Source of the DNA: Denitrobacterium detoxificans
GTDB taxonomy: Bacteria; Actinomycetota; Coriobacteriia; Coriobacteriales; Eggerthellaceae
Direction of reading: 5' to 3'
Assembly: GCF_001643775.1 (NCBI RefSeq)
Contig: NZ_CP011402.1
Location: 480,001 to 544,000 of the forward strand
Length of the DNA stretch: 64,000 nt
Positions 52,085 to 61,300 of the stretch are shown one piece after another (the first letter of the stretch is position 1; every line of letters starts with the position of its first letter). The position numbers and the translations under genes were made by a program. The notes under the pieces are model-generated. The model saw only the letters and a program-made list of their open reading frames with translations. It searched no databases and had not been told where the DNA came from.

Positions 52085-52549
52085 ATGTACCATTCGATCC
52101 TCGTTCCGTTCGATAATTCCGAACATGCGCGCAATGCGTTGAAATCCGCTCTCGAGATTTCGAAGCTGGAAGACGATTCGCGCATTACCGTGCTTTACGT
52201 AGTGGATATGCCCGATTTCGGCGACCCCACCTTTGCCATGGCTGTTCAAATGGCGGGTGTAACGAGCCCCTCTGCTGAAACGACGCTGGAAATGCAGCGT
52301 GAATTCTACGAGAAGAAGCGCGAGTCGCTCATTGCCACGGTTGCCCCCATTGTGGGCGAAGCCGATAACGTGGTGTATCGTACCGGTTCGGGCAAGCCCC
52401 AGGACGTCATTTCGGATATGGCTAATAACGGCTCCTTCGACCTGGTGGTCATGGGTTGCCGTGGCTTGGGCGCGCTGCGCGGTGCGCTGGGCAGCGTAAG
52501 CTATGCCGTGCTGCGCTCGGTTGACATTCCCGTTCTCGTGATGAAATAG
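52085..52549 (+). CDS. Universal stress protein (UspA family)
   Basis: 154 residues. Usp fold with start YHSILVPFDNSEHARNAL and the ATP-binding end GCRGLGALRGALGSVSYAVLRS (G-2x-G-9x-G-S pattern), split as GCRGLGALRG and ALGSVSYAVL. An ATP-binding type of Usp. Role in stress survival is general; the partner is unknown. The FAD protein begins 4 bp after it, so the three genes to mtnA may be one unit. Confidence 0.9.
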   Translation: MYHSILVPFDNSEHARNALKSALEISKLEDDSRITVLYVVDMPDFGDPTFAMAVQMAGVTSPSAETTLEMQREFYEKKRESLIATVAPIVGEADNVVYRTGSGKPQDVISDMANNGSFDLVVMGCRGLGALRGALGSVSYAVLRSVDIPVLVMK

Positions 52550-52553
52550 ACTT

Positions 52554-53957
52554 ATGCCGAAACCTGCATACGACATTATTATCGTGGGCGCAGGTCCCGC
52601 GGGCATTTTCTGTGCCCTTTCGTTGCTGGAAGCTCGTCCCCAGGCGCGTATCGTCATGGTGGAAAAGGGGCTTCCCATTCAGGAGCGTGCATGCCCGAAG
52701 GAGAAGGTTGGACGGTGCGTTGGCTGTCAGCCATGCCGCATTACCACGGGCTTTTCGGGCGCGGGCGCCTTTTCCGACGGCAAGCTTTCGCTTTCGTGCG
52801 AGGTGGGTGGCAGCTTGCCACAGCTCATTGGCGAGCAGCGTGCGCAGGATGCCATTTCCGTCGTCGATGGCATGTACCTGTCCTTTGGCGCGGATGAACA
52901 CGTCGAGGGTCTGGGCGCCACGCATGAGGTCGCTGATATTCGCCGTCGCGCCATTAAGGCGGGCCTGAAGCTCGTCGATTGCCCCATCCGCCATTTGGGA
53001 ACCGAGCAGGCGCAGCAGCTGTATGGTCGTATCCAGCAGGCGCTGCTCGATGCGGGCGTGGAACTGCGCTTCGAATGCGAATGCACGCGCTTGCTCATCG
53101 ACGATGGCGTGTGCAAGGGCGTTTGCGTTTCATCCAGCGCGGGCGAGGAAGAGCTTCTCGCTCATAAGACGGTCGTTGCCACGGGCCGCAGGGGAGCCGA
53201 TTGGCTCGATCGCATCTGCCGCGAATACGGCATTGCGCACGAGCCCGGTCCCGTTGACATTGGCGTGCGCGTGGAGGTACGCAACGAGGTCATGGAAACG
53301 GTGAACAACGTGCTCTACGAGAGCAAGCTCATCGGTTATCCGAACCCGTTCCGCAACAAGGTGCGTACGTTCTGCCAGAATCCCGGTGGCTTCGTGAGCC
53401 AGGAAAACTACGATGGCGGCCTGGCAGTGGTGAATGGCCATTCCTATAAGGCGCGCAAGTCGCCGAACACGAACTTGGCCATTCTTTGCTCCATGAACTT
53501 CCGAGAGCCGTTCGACCGGCCTATCGCGTACGCCCAAAGGGTGGGCGAACTTACCAACATGCTGGGTGCTGGGCACATCTTGGTGCAGCGCTATGGCGAC
53601 ATCCTCGACGGAAAGCGCACGTGGCCCAACGAGCTTGTGCGCGCCAACGTGCGTCCCACCTTGCCCGATGCACAAGCGGGCGATATTACCAGCGCCATGC
53701 CGTATCGCGCCATGACCAATATCCTGGGGTTCATGAAGTCGGTCGACGAGGTGGTTCCCGGGTTTGCGGCCGAGGAAACGCTGCTGTATTCCCCGGAGCT
53801 GAAGTTCTACAGCAATCGCGTGAAGATGGACGATTCGTTCGTTACGAATGTTGGTGGCCTGCATTGCCTGGGAGATTCCAGCGGCTGGACGCGCGGACTC
53901 ATGATGGCGAGCGTGATGGGATACCTGATGGGCAAGGAGTTAGGCGAACATGTATAG
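52554..53957 (+). CDS. FAD-dependent oxidoreductase (COG2509-like)
   Basis: 467 residues. FAD site [22 protein letters not shown] near residues 8-27. [32 protein letters not shown] (in parts: [12 protein letters not shown] and [10 protein letters not shown]) is characteristic of the uncharacterised COG2509 dehydrogenases, including a cysteine set near 45-60. [17 protein letters not shown] is the second flavin motif. Function of the family is unknown. It overlaps mtnA by 8 bp, which suggests co-expression. Confidence 0.82.
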   Translation: MPKPAYDIIIVGAGPAGIFCALSLLEARPQARIVMVEKGLPIQERACPKEKVGRCVGCQPCRITTGFSGAGAFSDGKLSLSCEVGGSLPQLIGEQRAQDAISVVDGMYLSFGADEHVEGLGATHEVADIRRRAIKAGLKLVDCPIRHLGTEQAQQLYGRIQQALLDAGVELRFECECTRLLIDDGVCKGVCVSSSAGEEELLAHKTVVATGRRGADWLDRICREYGIAHEPGPVDIGVRVEVRNEVMETVNNVLYESKLIGYPNPFRNKVRTFCQNPGGFVSQENYDGGLAVVNGHSYKARKSPNTNLAILCSMNFREPFDRPIAYAQRVGELTNMLGAGHILVQRYGDILDGKRTWPNELVRANVRPTLPDAQAGDITSAMPYRAMTNILGFMKSVDEVVPGFAAEETLLYSPELKFYSNRVKMDDSFVTNVGGLHCLGDSSGWTRGLMMASVMGYLMGKELGEHV

Positions 53958-55002
53958 CAATGTGAATTTCGACTTGGGCGGCAACTGCGTGCGCGTGCTC
54001 GATCAGACGCGCCTGCCGAACGAGGAGGTGTATCTGCATCTCTCGACTCCCGAGGAATGCTACGACGCCATCGCGCGGCTGTGCGTTCGCGGGGCTCCTG
54101 CGATTGGCATTTTCGCGGCGTTCGCGATTGCCCAGATAGCGCGCAATGAATCGCCTTCCCATGAAGATGATGCCGTCTTCTTCGCGCGCATGCGCCAGGT
54201 TTCGGAATACCTGGCGAGCAGCCGCCCCACTGCCGTGAACCTGCGCTGGGCGCTGCGTCGCATGGAAGGCGTCATGGGTGCGTGCGAGGGGCGGGGCCGC
54301 GAGGATACGCTTGCTGCGCTGCAGGCCGAGGCGCTTGCCATCCAGGCGGAGGATGCGTCTATTTGCGAACGCATTTCCGAACTGGGCCTTTCGCTCTTGG
54401 AAGATGGTTGGGGGCTCATCACGCATTGCAATGCGGGGGCCATCGCAACGAGCGCATATGGTACGGCCTTGGGCCCCATGCTTCTGGGCGCACAGCGCGG
54501 CATGCAGTTTCACGTGTACGCCGACGAAACGCGTCCGTTGCTCCAGGGGGCGCGCCTTACCACCTACGAGCTGAGCAAGGCGGGGGTTGATGTCACGCTC
54601 ATCTGCGACAACATGGCCAGCATCGTCATGTCGCAGGGAAAGGTGCAGGCGTGCCTGGTGGGCTGTGACCGCGTGGCTGCCAACGGCGATACCGCGAATA
54701 AGATTGGCACGAGCGGCCTGGCCATCATCGCGCATCATTACGGCGTGCCGTTCTATGTGATGTGCCCTACGAGCACCATCGATATGTCGTGTGCAAGCGG
54801 CGGCGACATTCCCATCGAGGAGCGTAACGGCGACGAGATCAAGACGATGTTCTATTCTCGGCCCGTGGCTCCGGCGAGCGTTCCCTGCTATAACCCGGCG
54901 TTCGACGTGACCGACCATAGCCTCATTACGGCCATCGTTACCGAAAAGGGCATCTGCCGCGCGCCATACGACCAGAGCTTGGCCGCAATCATGAAGGGGT
55001 AA
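53950..55002 (+). CDS. mtnA: Methylthioribose-1-phosphate isomerase
   Basis: 350 residues. eIF2B-like fold: [15 protein letters not shown] (Cys-containing), [33 protein letters not shown] and [17 protein letters not shown] with the catalytic Asp. It isomerises MTR-1-P to MTRu-1-P in methionine salvage. No other mtn gene is near; the enzyme may act on 5-deoxyribose-1-phosphate-type compounds or feed a split pathway (inference). Confidence 0.92.
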   Translation: MYSNVNFDLGGNCVRVLDQTRLPNEEVYLHLSTPEECYDAIARLCVRGAPAIGIFAAFAIAQIARNESPSHEDDAVFFARMRQVSEYLASSRPTAVNLRWALRRMEGVMGACEGRGREDTLAALQAEALAIQAEDASICERISELGLSLLEDGWGLITHCNAGAIATSAYGTALGPMLLGAQRGMQFHVYADETRPLLQGARLTTYELSKAGVDVTLICDNMASIVMSQGKVQACLVGCDRVAANGDTANKIGTSGLAIIAHHYGVPFYVMCPTSTIDMSCASGGDIPIEERNGDEIKTMFYSRPVAPASVPCYNPAFDVTDHSLITAIVTEKGICRAPYDQSLAAIMKG

Positions 55003-55006
55003 CGCC

Positions 55007-55195
55007 ATGAGCAAGCTGCGCTATCTGGTATTCGCATGCGGCATCTGCCTTGCGCTTGCCGTGTTTGCCCTGGGCATTCTGCTCGTAGGGTACCAAGCGT
55101 GGGATGCGAAGCACGTCGTTACGCTCATGGTCCTGTTTGTGGCGGCCGTGGTTCTTGGGTTTCTTGCTTACCGCGAGGCGCAGCGTAGGGACTAG
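55007..55195 (+). CDS. Small two-helix membrane protein, unknown
   Basis: 62 residues with two hydrophobic helices, about 5-28 and 35-55 (ALAVFALGILLVGYQAW; VTLMVLFVAAVVLGFLAY), and a basic end. It follows mtnA by 4 bp and is probably co-translated. No family recognised. Confidence 0.6.
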   Translation: MSKLRYLVFACGICLALAVFALGILLVGYQAWDAKHVVTLMVLFVAAVVLGFLAYREAQRRD

Positions 55196-55216
55196 CGTTT
55201 GCCGTGGCGGCTGCCC

Positions 55217-55681
55217 CTACCACCATCCATGCGATTCTTCGGGTAGCTCTACGAGCTCAACTTCGAGCAGTTTTCCGTTTGCGATGAGCGCGGTCATGCA
55301 GCTGGGCGCGCTGCCTCCGCGCGGTCGCGAGGTGCTTCCCGGGTTCAGGTAGCGTATGTTCCCGATGGTCTGGTCGCGCGGGATATGCGTGTGTCCATGA
55401 ACGACGACATCGACGTTGTCGGCGGGGATGCCGATATCCTCGGGGCGATGCACGATGAAGAACGTGACGCCGCCGATGGTGGTCGTCACGCTAAAGGGCA
55501 GGTCGAGCGACCAGTCGTTGTTGCCGCTCACGGCCGTGATGGGGGCTATGGTCTGCAGTTCCCAAAGAACGCTTTCGCGTTCCACGTCGCCTGCGCAGAT
55601 GATGCGCTCGCAGCCTCGAAGGGCCTCGTGCAGCGATTCGGGCACGTGTCGGTGCAAATCGCTTACGATTCCTATCTTCAT
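55217..55681 (-). CDS. YfcE/MJ0936-type phosphodiesterase
   Basis: 154 residues from the ATG at 55681 (GAAGAAGG upstream). Calcineurin-like fold: KIGIVSDLHRH, CAGDVERES, SGNNDW and VHGHTHIPRD are the metal ligand motifs, and the end NPGSTSRPRGG is typical. The family cleaves phosphodiesters (model substrate bis-pNPP); the natural substrate is unknown. Convergent with the 62-aa gene. Confidence 0.88.
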   Translation of the reverse strand: MKIGIVSDLHRHVPESLHEALRGCERIICAGDVERESVLWELQTIAPITAVSGNNDWSLDLPFSVTTTIGGVTFFIVHRPEDIGIPADNVDVVVHGHTHIPRDQTIGNIRYLNPGSTSRPRGGSAPSCMTALIANGKLLEVELVELPEESHGWW

Positions 55682-55807
55682 ATGCGGCCTTCTTCCCATG
55701 CTGTTTTTGCGTCATCGGTCTTTCGCTGTATTGTAGCGTGATACCGTAATATCCTTATTGATTACAGAGCACTCTCATTGCATCGAGCGGAAGGTGGGCA
55801 CGGCGCC

Positions 55808-56554
55808 ATGGCTGAATACATCGAAGGTAAACGACCGGTCATCGAGGCGTTGCGCACGCGCGTCCCGGTGGAACGCGTCTTGTTGGCCGACAACGCTCAG
55901 CGCGATGGCCTGGTGCAGGACATTCTGCGTAAGGCGAAGGCCGCTGGCGTGAAGGTCGATATGGTTCCCCGTGCGCAGCTCGACAAGCGTTCCGAGCGCG
56001 GTAGCCACCAGGGCGTTATGGCCCAGGCAAAGCCCTTTCCCTATGCGGGCCTTTCCGATGTGCTGGCACATGCCGAAGGCCAGGCCAAGCGCGGTAACGG
56101 GTCGGCCCTGATCGTTCTGCTCGACCATATCACCGATGCGGGCAATTTGGGCGCCATTGCTCGTTCCGCCGAAGTGGTGGGTGCCGCCGGCATCATCATT
56201 CCGAACAAGCGATCCGCGCGCGTGACCGCTGCAACCTATAAGAGTTCTGCGGGTGCCATTGCCCATCTGCCCGTTGCCCAGGTGGCCAACGTGAAGCAGG
56301 CGCTCGAGCGTTGCAAGGAGAATGGCTTTTGGGTGGCTGGCGCTTCCGAGAAGGCCGATCAGACCATTTGGGATAGCAACATGAAGGGTAAGATCGTGCT
56401 CGTCATGGGCAACGAGTCCGAGGGACTTGCGCGCCTCACGCAGGAATGCTGCGACTTCTTTACCGCGTTGCCGCAGGTGGGTAAAACGGCGTCGCTGAAC
56501 GTCGCCCAGTCGGCCACGGCCATTATGTACGAATGGCTGAGGCAGAATCAGTAG
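55808..56554 (+). CDS. rlmB: 23S rRNA (guanosine2251-2'-O)-methyltransferase
   Basis: 248 residues from the ATG at 55808; GGAAGGTGG upstream; an earlier TTG start (55778) is unlikely. N-terminal substrate-binding domain (YIEGKRPVIEAL), then the SPOUT trefoil knot with DHITDAGNLGAIARSAE, MGNESEGLARLT and ASLNVAQSATAIMYEW. It methylates the P-loop G2251. It is next to rae1, as in Bacillus. Confidence 0.92.
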   Translation: MAEYIEGKRPVIEALRTRVPVERVLLADNAQRDGLVQDILRKAKAAGVKVDMVPRAQLDKRSERGSHQGVMAQAKPFPYAGLSDVLAHAEGQAKRGNGSALIVLLDHITDAGNLGAIARSAEVVGAAGIIIPNKRSARVTAATYKSSAGAIAHLPVAQVANVKQALERCKENGFWVAGASEKADQTIWDSNMKGKIVLVMGNESEGLARLTQECCDFFTALPQVGKTASLNVAQSATAIMYEWLRQNQ

Positions 56555-56606
56555 GCGGCATAGGTTTTGGGGCAGTCGCATTTTGTGCGGGCATGCGGAG
56601 GTATGA

Positions 56607-57146
56607 GTGAAGCATCGCAATAAAATTCTCATCGTTGATGGGTACAACATTTTGCGTAGCGGAAGTCGGTATCGCCATCTGCGCGAATCGGAGGACTTCA
56701 CCTATGAAGTGCTTAATCGCGTGCGCGAGGCCCTTATCAACGATGTGATTGCCTACATGGGGCGCGACTATCGCGAGGCGGTGGTCGTGTTTGACGCTGG
56801 CCAGAACAGCGAGTCCGAAGGTCGCGAGGAGCGCGTGGGCGGCGTGCGCGTGATATTCAGCCCTGCAGGCCGAAGCGCCGATTCCGTTATCGAGAAGATT
56901 TCTCACGATGCCCGCGAACGCGGCTGGGAGGTCATGGTGGTCACGAGTGATGCCACCATCCAGGATACGGTGTTTGGCCTGGGCGTTGATCGCATGAGCG
57001 CTGATGGCTTTAGCCGCGAGGCCGACCTGCTCGACGAGGAAACGCGTCAGGAAGCCGGCCCCGTCGTGTCGCGTAAGAACACCGTTGCGGGCCGCATAAA
57101 CGCCGACACGCTTCGCAAGCTCGAGCAGCTGCGCGATTCCATGTAG
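56607..57146 (+). CDS. rae1: Rae1/YacP-type NYN-domain ribonuclease
   Basis: 179 residues from a GTG with GGAGG five bases upstream. NYN/PIN-like nuclease: ILIVDGYNILRSG, VVVFDAGQN, SPAGRSADSVIEKISHDA and VTSDATIQDTVFGLG with the acidic residues of the site. In B. subtilis Rae1 cleaves mRNA in the ribosomal A-site. rlmB-rae1 next to the RNA polymerase genes is an ancient order (inference from Bacillus). Confidence 0.85.
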   Translation: MKHRNKILIVDGYNILRSGSRYRHLRESEDFTYEVLNRVREALINDVIAYMGRDYREAVVVFDAGQNSESEGREERVGGVRVIFSPAGRSADSVIEKISHDARERGWEVMVVTSDATIQDTVFGLGVDRMSADGFSREADLLDEETRQEAGPVVSRKNTVAGRINADTLRKLEQLRDSM

Positions 57147-57165
57147 GCTACGGGGCCGCATGCGC

Positions 57166-57807
57166 CTATTTTCCCTGGGTTGCCATTTCTGCCGTGTAGA
57201 AGACGTGCCCTGTAAACGAGCCCGCCGCGTACATGGTGCCTTCCGTGGAGATGGTATCGTTCGACGGCGTACCGCTTAGGCTTCCGTCTTCGTGAACCGC
57301 TCCCATGCAATCCGCGGGCGACCATACGGTTTTCTCCTGGTGGGTCGTCTGCTGGATACGGTAGTTTCCTTCCGAATTGATTTCCGGCTGGCATTCCGCG
57401 TCTACGCGAATGAGTTTGCCCTCGGGGATGACGCCCCGAACAAGAATCTGGTAGGTATCGCTGGTCTGAATGGCGCCTGCGTTCAGCCCTTCGTGCGAGA
57501 TGTACGTGGGGATGACAACCTGGTAGGTCCCGTTTTGATGGGTTCCGTTATCGTTGCCGTCCGACGGGTCGAGTCCAGGGTCTTGCCAGGTTCCCTGCGT
57601 CGTGTCGTAGGTGACCGTGATCTTTCCGTATTGCGAGTGTGGCCCCTGCTCCCATGCTCCCGTTTCCGAGTTGAAGAATTGCGTTGCGGGGGCCTGTTCG
57701 CCGCCTTCGGCGAGTGCGTGGGAAGGCATGAATGCGCCTAGGGAAAGGCATACTGCCAGCGTTCCCGCTCCTGCCATATGGGCGATGCGCTTTGCTCGGT
57801 GTTCCAT
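57166..57807 (-). CDS. Secreted protein of the SpaA operon, unknown
   Basis: 213 residues from the ATG at 57807 with AAGGAGG upstream; longer in-frame starts lie inside the next gene. Signal peptide 1-33 (MAGAGTLAVCLSLGAFMPSHALA). The rest looks beta-rich; it has two Cys (CQPE and DCMG) and ends GSFTGHVFYTAEMATQGK. No membrane anchor, so it is secreted or wall-associated through partners. Last gene of the three-gene unit after a 20-bp gap. Confidence 0.65.
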   Translation of the reverse strand: MEHRAKRIAHMAGAGTLAVCLSLGAFMPSHALAEGGEQAPATQFFNSETGAWEQGPHSQYGKITVTYDTTQGTWQDPGLDPSDGNDNGTHQNGTYQVVIPTYISHEGLNAGAIQTSDTYQILVRGVIPEGKLIRVDAECQPEINSEGNYRIQQTTHQEKTVWSPADCMGAVHEDGSLSGTPSNDTISTEGTMYAAGSFTGHVFYTAEMATQGK

Positions 57808-57827
57808 TTTGTTCCTCCTTGGTTGTG

Positions 57828-58376
57828 CTATTGGGCATGTAGGGTGAATTCGAATGACATGGGGTTGGTTTCGCCGTGCGTGCGTACGTCCAATGCGGTG
57901 AACGACAGGCGCGCGGCGTAGGTTCCTTCGGGGATGGTTCGAGAAAGGGTGATCGAGTCTATTTGCTTGCCGGGCGCTATGAAGCAGCCCCAATCGACGA
58001 CGTTTCCCGCTTCGTCTCGCACGATGGGATTGAAGACGCATTCGCCGTCTTCGAAGCTTCCGCTTCCGTCAAGGTCGACGTGGATATGGGGTGCCATGTC
58101 CACGGCGTTTCCTGCGGGGTTTGCCAAGGTAACGTGCTGCGTGGTGGCGTTTGCCTGCCATGTTGTCTGGTCTTCGCTAGGCGACTGGAAGATCGTTGAG
58201 CTTCCAATGGCGGCATGTGTTTGCGCGGATGCGGCTTTTCCTTCTGCTTGCTCGGCAAAGGGCGCGGGTGCGTTGGCGGGCGAGGGATCTATGGCGATGG
58301 TCCCCGCCCAAAGAAGGAGCGCGATGCCCAGGCAGATGCACCCGATGGTGCGTATTCGTTTCGCCGTGTTGTTCAT
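57828..58376 (-). CDS. Secreted protein of the SpaA operon, unknown
   Basis: 182 residues; ATG overlaps the stop of the adhesin by one base (taATG), ribosome site GGAGG. One N-terminal hydrophobic segment (about 8-30) may be a signal peptide (ending SPANA) or anchor. The remainder is probably a beta-sandwich: VTLANPAGNAVDMAPHIHVDL and SRTIPEGTYAARLSFTAL. Two Cys in CVFNP and WGCFI. No family recognised. Likely a partner or capping subunit of the adhesin. Confidence 0.65.
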   Translation of the reverse strand: MNNTAKRIRTIGCICLGIALLLWAGTIAIDPSPANAPAPFAEQAEGKAASAQTHAAIGSSTIFQSPSEDQTTWQANATTQHVTLANPAGNAVDMAPHIHVDLDGSGSFEDGECVFNPIVRDEAGNVVDWGCFIAPGKQIDSITLSRTIPEGTYAARLSFTALDVRTHGETNPMSFEFTLHAQ

Positions 58377-61300
58377 TATTTCCTCCGTAGGCGCGTTTGC
58401 TTCGGCTTGGGGTCTCTTCGCGCGGCGCGTTGGGCGGCACGTGCCACGGCAAGCGTCATGATCATGCATGCGACGATGGCGCATACCGCTCCTGCCGCAT
58501 TGTCATGCGTAGGTGGGGAAGCGTGGGCTGGCTTTGGGAGTTCCCTTGGAATGGGCGCTTCGGGTGGTTTTGGCTCGTTTTCCACGTTGAGCGTGACCTC
58601 GCTTGCTAATTCGCTGGCCCCTTCCATGCAAATGAATCCCTGGTCGTTTACGGTGAAGCACGTTCCCTGCGCGGCATCCTCGCTTATGAGCCAACCGGGT
58701 GGGGCTTTCGTTTCCCGTATGCAATACGAGCCATGCCCCAGGTGTTCGATGTAGGCCACGCCGTTAGCATCTGTTTCCAGTTGCATTGGCTCCGTGGTTG
58801 CGTCCTCGCTTGCAATCGAGAATGTTGCTCCTGCAAGTGGCTTGTCCGTTTCCGAGCAGGTTTTCAGGATGCGCAATGAGGTGGGTTCGTCGGTGGTTGC
58901 TGCGGGGGCGACCGTTGTGGTTTCGTGCTGGCCCTCATTCGTGAGCTCTACGGGGTGCTCCTCGGGGTCGAGTGCGTATCCGTTCGGGGCTTTGGTTTCG
59001 TAGAACCGATATGACCCCAGGTAGAGTTCGTCTGAATGTGCGGTACCGTCTTCGCCGCATGTAAGCTGGGCCACTATATCGCCTTCATGAGCGCGTATGG
59101 TGCCGTCGGGCGTTGCTATGTCGCTTGCGGCGCATATGTTGTATTGCGCCCCGGCGATGCCCGTACCCGTTACGTCGTCGCTCTTCGAAAGGGCAATCGT
59201 CCCCTTTGCCGGTTGGTTCGCAATGGTGATTACCAGGGGGTTGTCCCAGGTGCGCGACGTGCTGTCCACGGTGAAGGGCACGGGGTCGGGGTCGAGGATG
59301 TAGCCTGCGGGCGCCTGTATTTCCTTCAGCGTATACGTGCCGTCGTGGAGCATCATGGGCAGCGTTGCCTCTCCAGAGTCATTTGTGGTCCACGTGTCCA
59401 TGGTGGTTGGTTCGGGGTAATGCGCTTCGTAGGTAACGAGGCATCCACTCTGGTCGTAGAGCTGAAACGAACAGGGTAGGGGAATGGGCTTGCCTGTTTC
59501 GCCGTCGATCTTCACCACCTTCAAGGGCGATTGGGGCACGGTGTCGGTGACGAGTGCGGGCGCGTCGTATTGCCTGTTGGCGCCTATCGTGATGCGCCAG
59601 TCGGGCACGGTGGCGATGGTTGCCCCTGCGTGCGCTTCGCCGAATGCGCGCTGTACTTCGCTGGGAATGACTTCGTGAATGCGGTACGTTCCGTACGCGA
59701 GTGCCCCAGCCCAGCTTGCTGGCGTGGCCCAGCCGTTGGCGGCTTCATTGCGCGTGGATGCCAGGCCGTTTGCATCGACGGTGATGGTGCAGACGGCATC
59801 GCCTTTTTTCACCAGGGCATTGCCGGGCTCTGGTGAGGCAACGTCGTGGCCGTTCTCGTTGATGATTTGGAATTGAACTCCTGTCGCCAGCTCGTCGATG
59901 CCCGCTTCGGATGCGACCTTTTTCACGAGCCTGAAATCGCCCCGTTGCACGCTGTCGGGTTGGTCGAATGGGGCGTAGCATGCGATATCGGTCGATGTTG
60001 CATTCGTGTTGTCGCTGGTGATGCGCACGACGTGAAGTGGTGTGGCATGTCCCGCGCCATCGTCGAGTGCGTACCCCGCAGGAGCCTGCACCTCTTGGAT
60101 GGTTATGGTGCCCAGGGGCACGATGGGTTGCTTCTTGGCGTTGCGATAAAGCGCGTCGCCTTGCTTCAGGTATGAGTCGCTGAAATGAACTTCTCCTCGT
60201 TCGTCGGTTTCGAACGTCCAGGATCGGATGGCGGTGGATGGAAGATTTCCCTGGTCGTAGTAGCCATCGTAATAGCGCACGGTGAAACGTGCCCCCGCCA
60301 AGGAGCCTGCGCCTTGCGGATGGCTGCCCGTTTGGGGGTCCGTTTTGCGCAGAAGCAGGTCGATGGGGTTTCCCAATGGTTCGTCGGTAATCACGCCTCC
60401 TGTTCCCGCTACGCGTGTGGTGGTGTTGGGCGTAACGGTTACGCGAAACTCCCTTCCGCTCAGTGCGTATCCCCTGGGCGCCTTCGTTTCCCGTACGGTG
60501 TACGTGCCGCAGAGCAGATCGCCCGAACGTGCGTATCCCCGTTCGTCGGTAACGAGCGTCGTGGCATGATTGCCCGAGGCGTCCCGCACTTCGAATTCGG
60601 CTCCTTGTAGGGAATAGCATGCATTCCCGCCGGTAATTGATGCGTTCGACGATTCCTTTTGCAGCTCTATCCTGCCGCGTGGTGCGATGCGCACCTTGTA
60701 TAGGCCGGCGCCTGCCTGGTAGCGCCCACCACCAAGCGAGCTTCCTCCGTCGGGGCCCTTGAAGCCGGGCGTAACGAGTCCGATGATGATGTAGTCCTTC
60801 TCGACGGCCATGAGCCGCAGGCGTATGGGCGTGTCGTCGTTGTAGTTGTTCCCCGCGATGACGTCGCCCGTAGAGACTGCTCCGCGAAAGGGAGAGGATG
60901 CGTGGCAACACAGTAGTGTGACCAGGGGGTAGATGTACGAGTTGGTTTCGCCGTTCCAATACAGGGACCGATTTCGCTCGCGTAGTTGCGTGCCTATGCT
61001 GTAGGCCCAGGCGGGAACGGTGGCGTCGTTGTTTCCCTTCCAGCCGCGTACGGGCAGTGACGTGCAGAAGCTCATGTACTTCCAGCCTGTGGATTCGCCG
61101 ATGACGCCGTCTTTCCCGAAGGCGTACCCGCTGTAGAGCGCAGCGTCCACGTCGTCGAGCGTGCGGCCGTCCTTGATGGTGTCGTAGAACTCGTCGTCTT
61201 CGTTGCCGCCTGCGGCCTTGATACGATAGCCGTATTGCGTGATCCACTTCGCCGCTTCGTGCTCTGCTGCGCTCAGGTCGCCTTGTTCGTCTATGCGAGT

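Noticed and set aside
58510-58545. LPKPA as a sortase signal
   Set aside because: It lacks the T-G of LPXTG and no sortase is in the window; kept only as a question in the findings.
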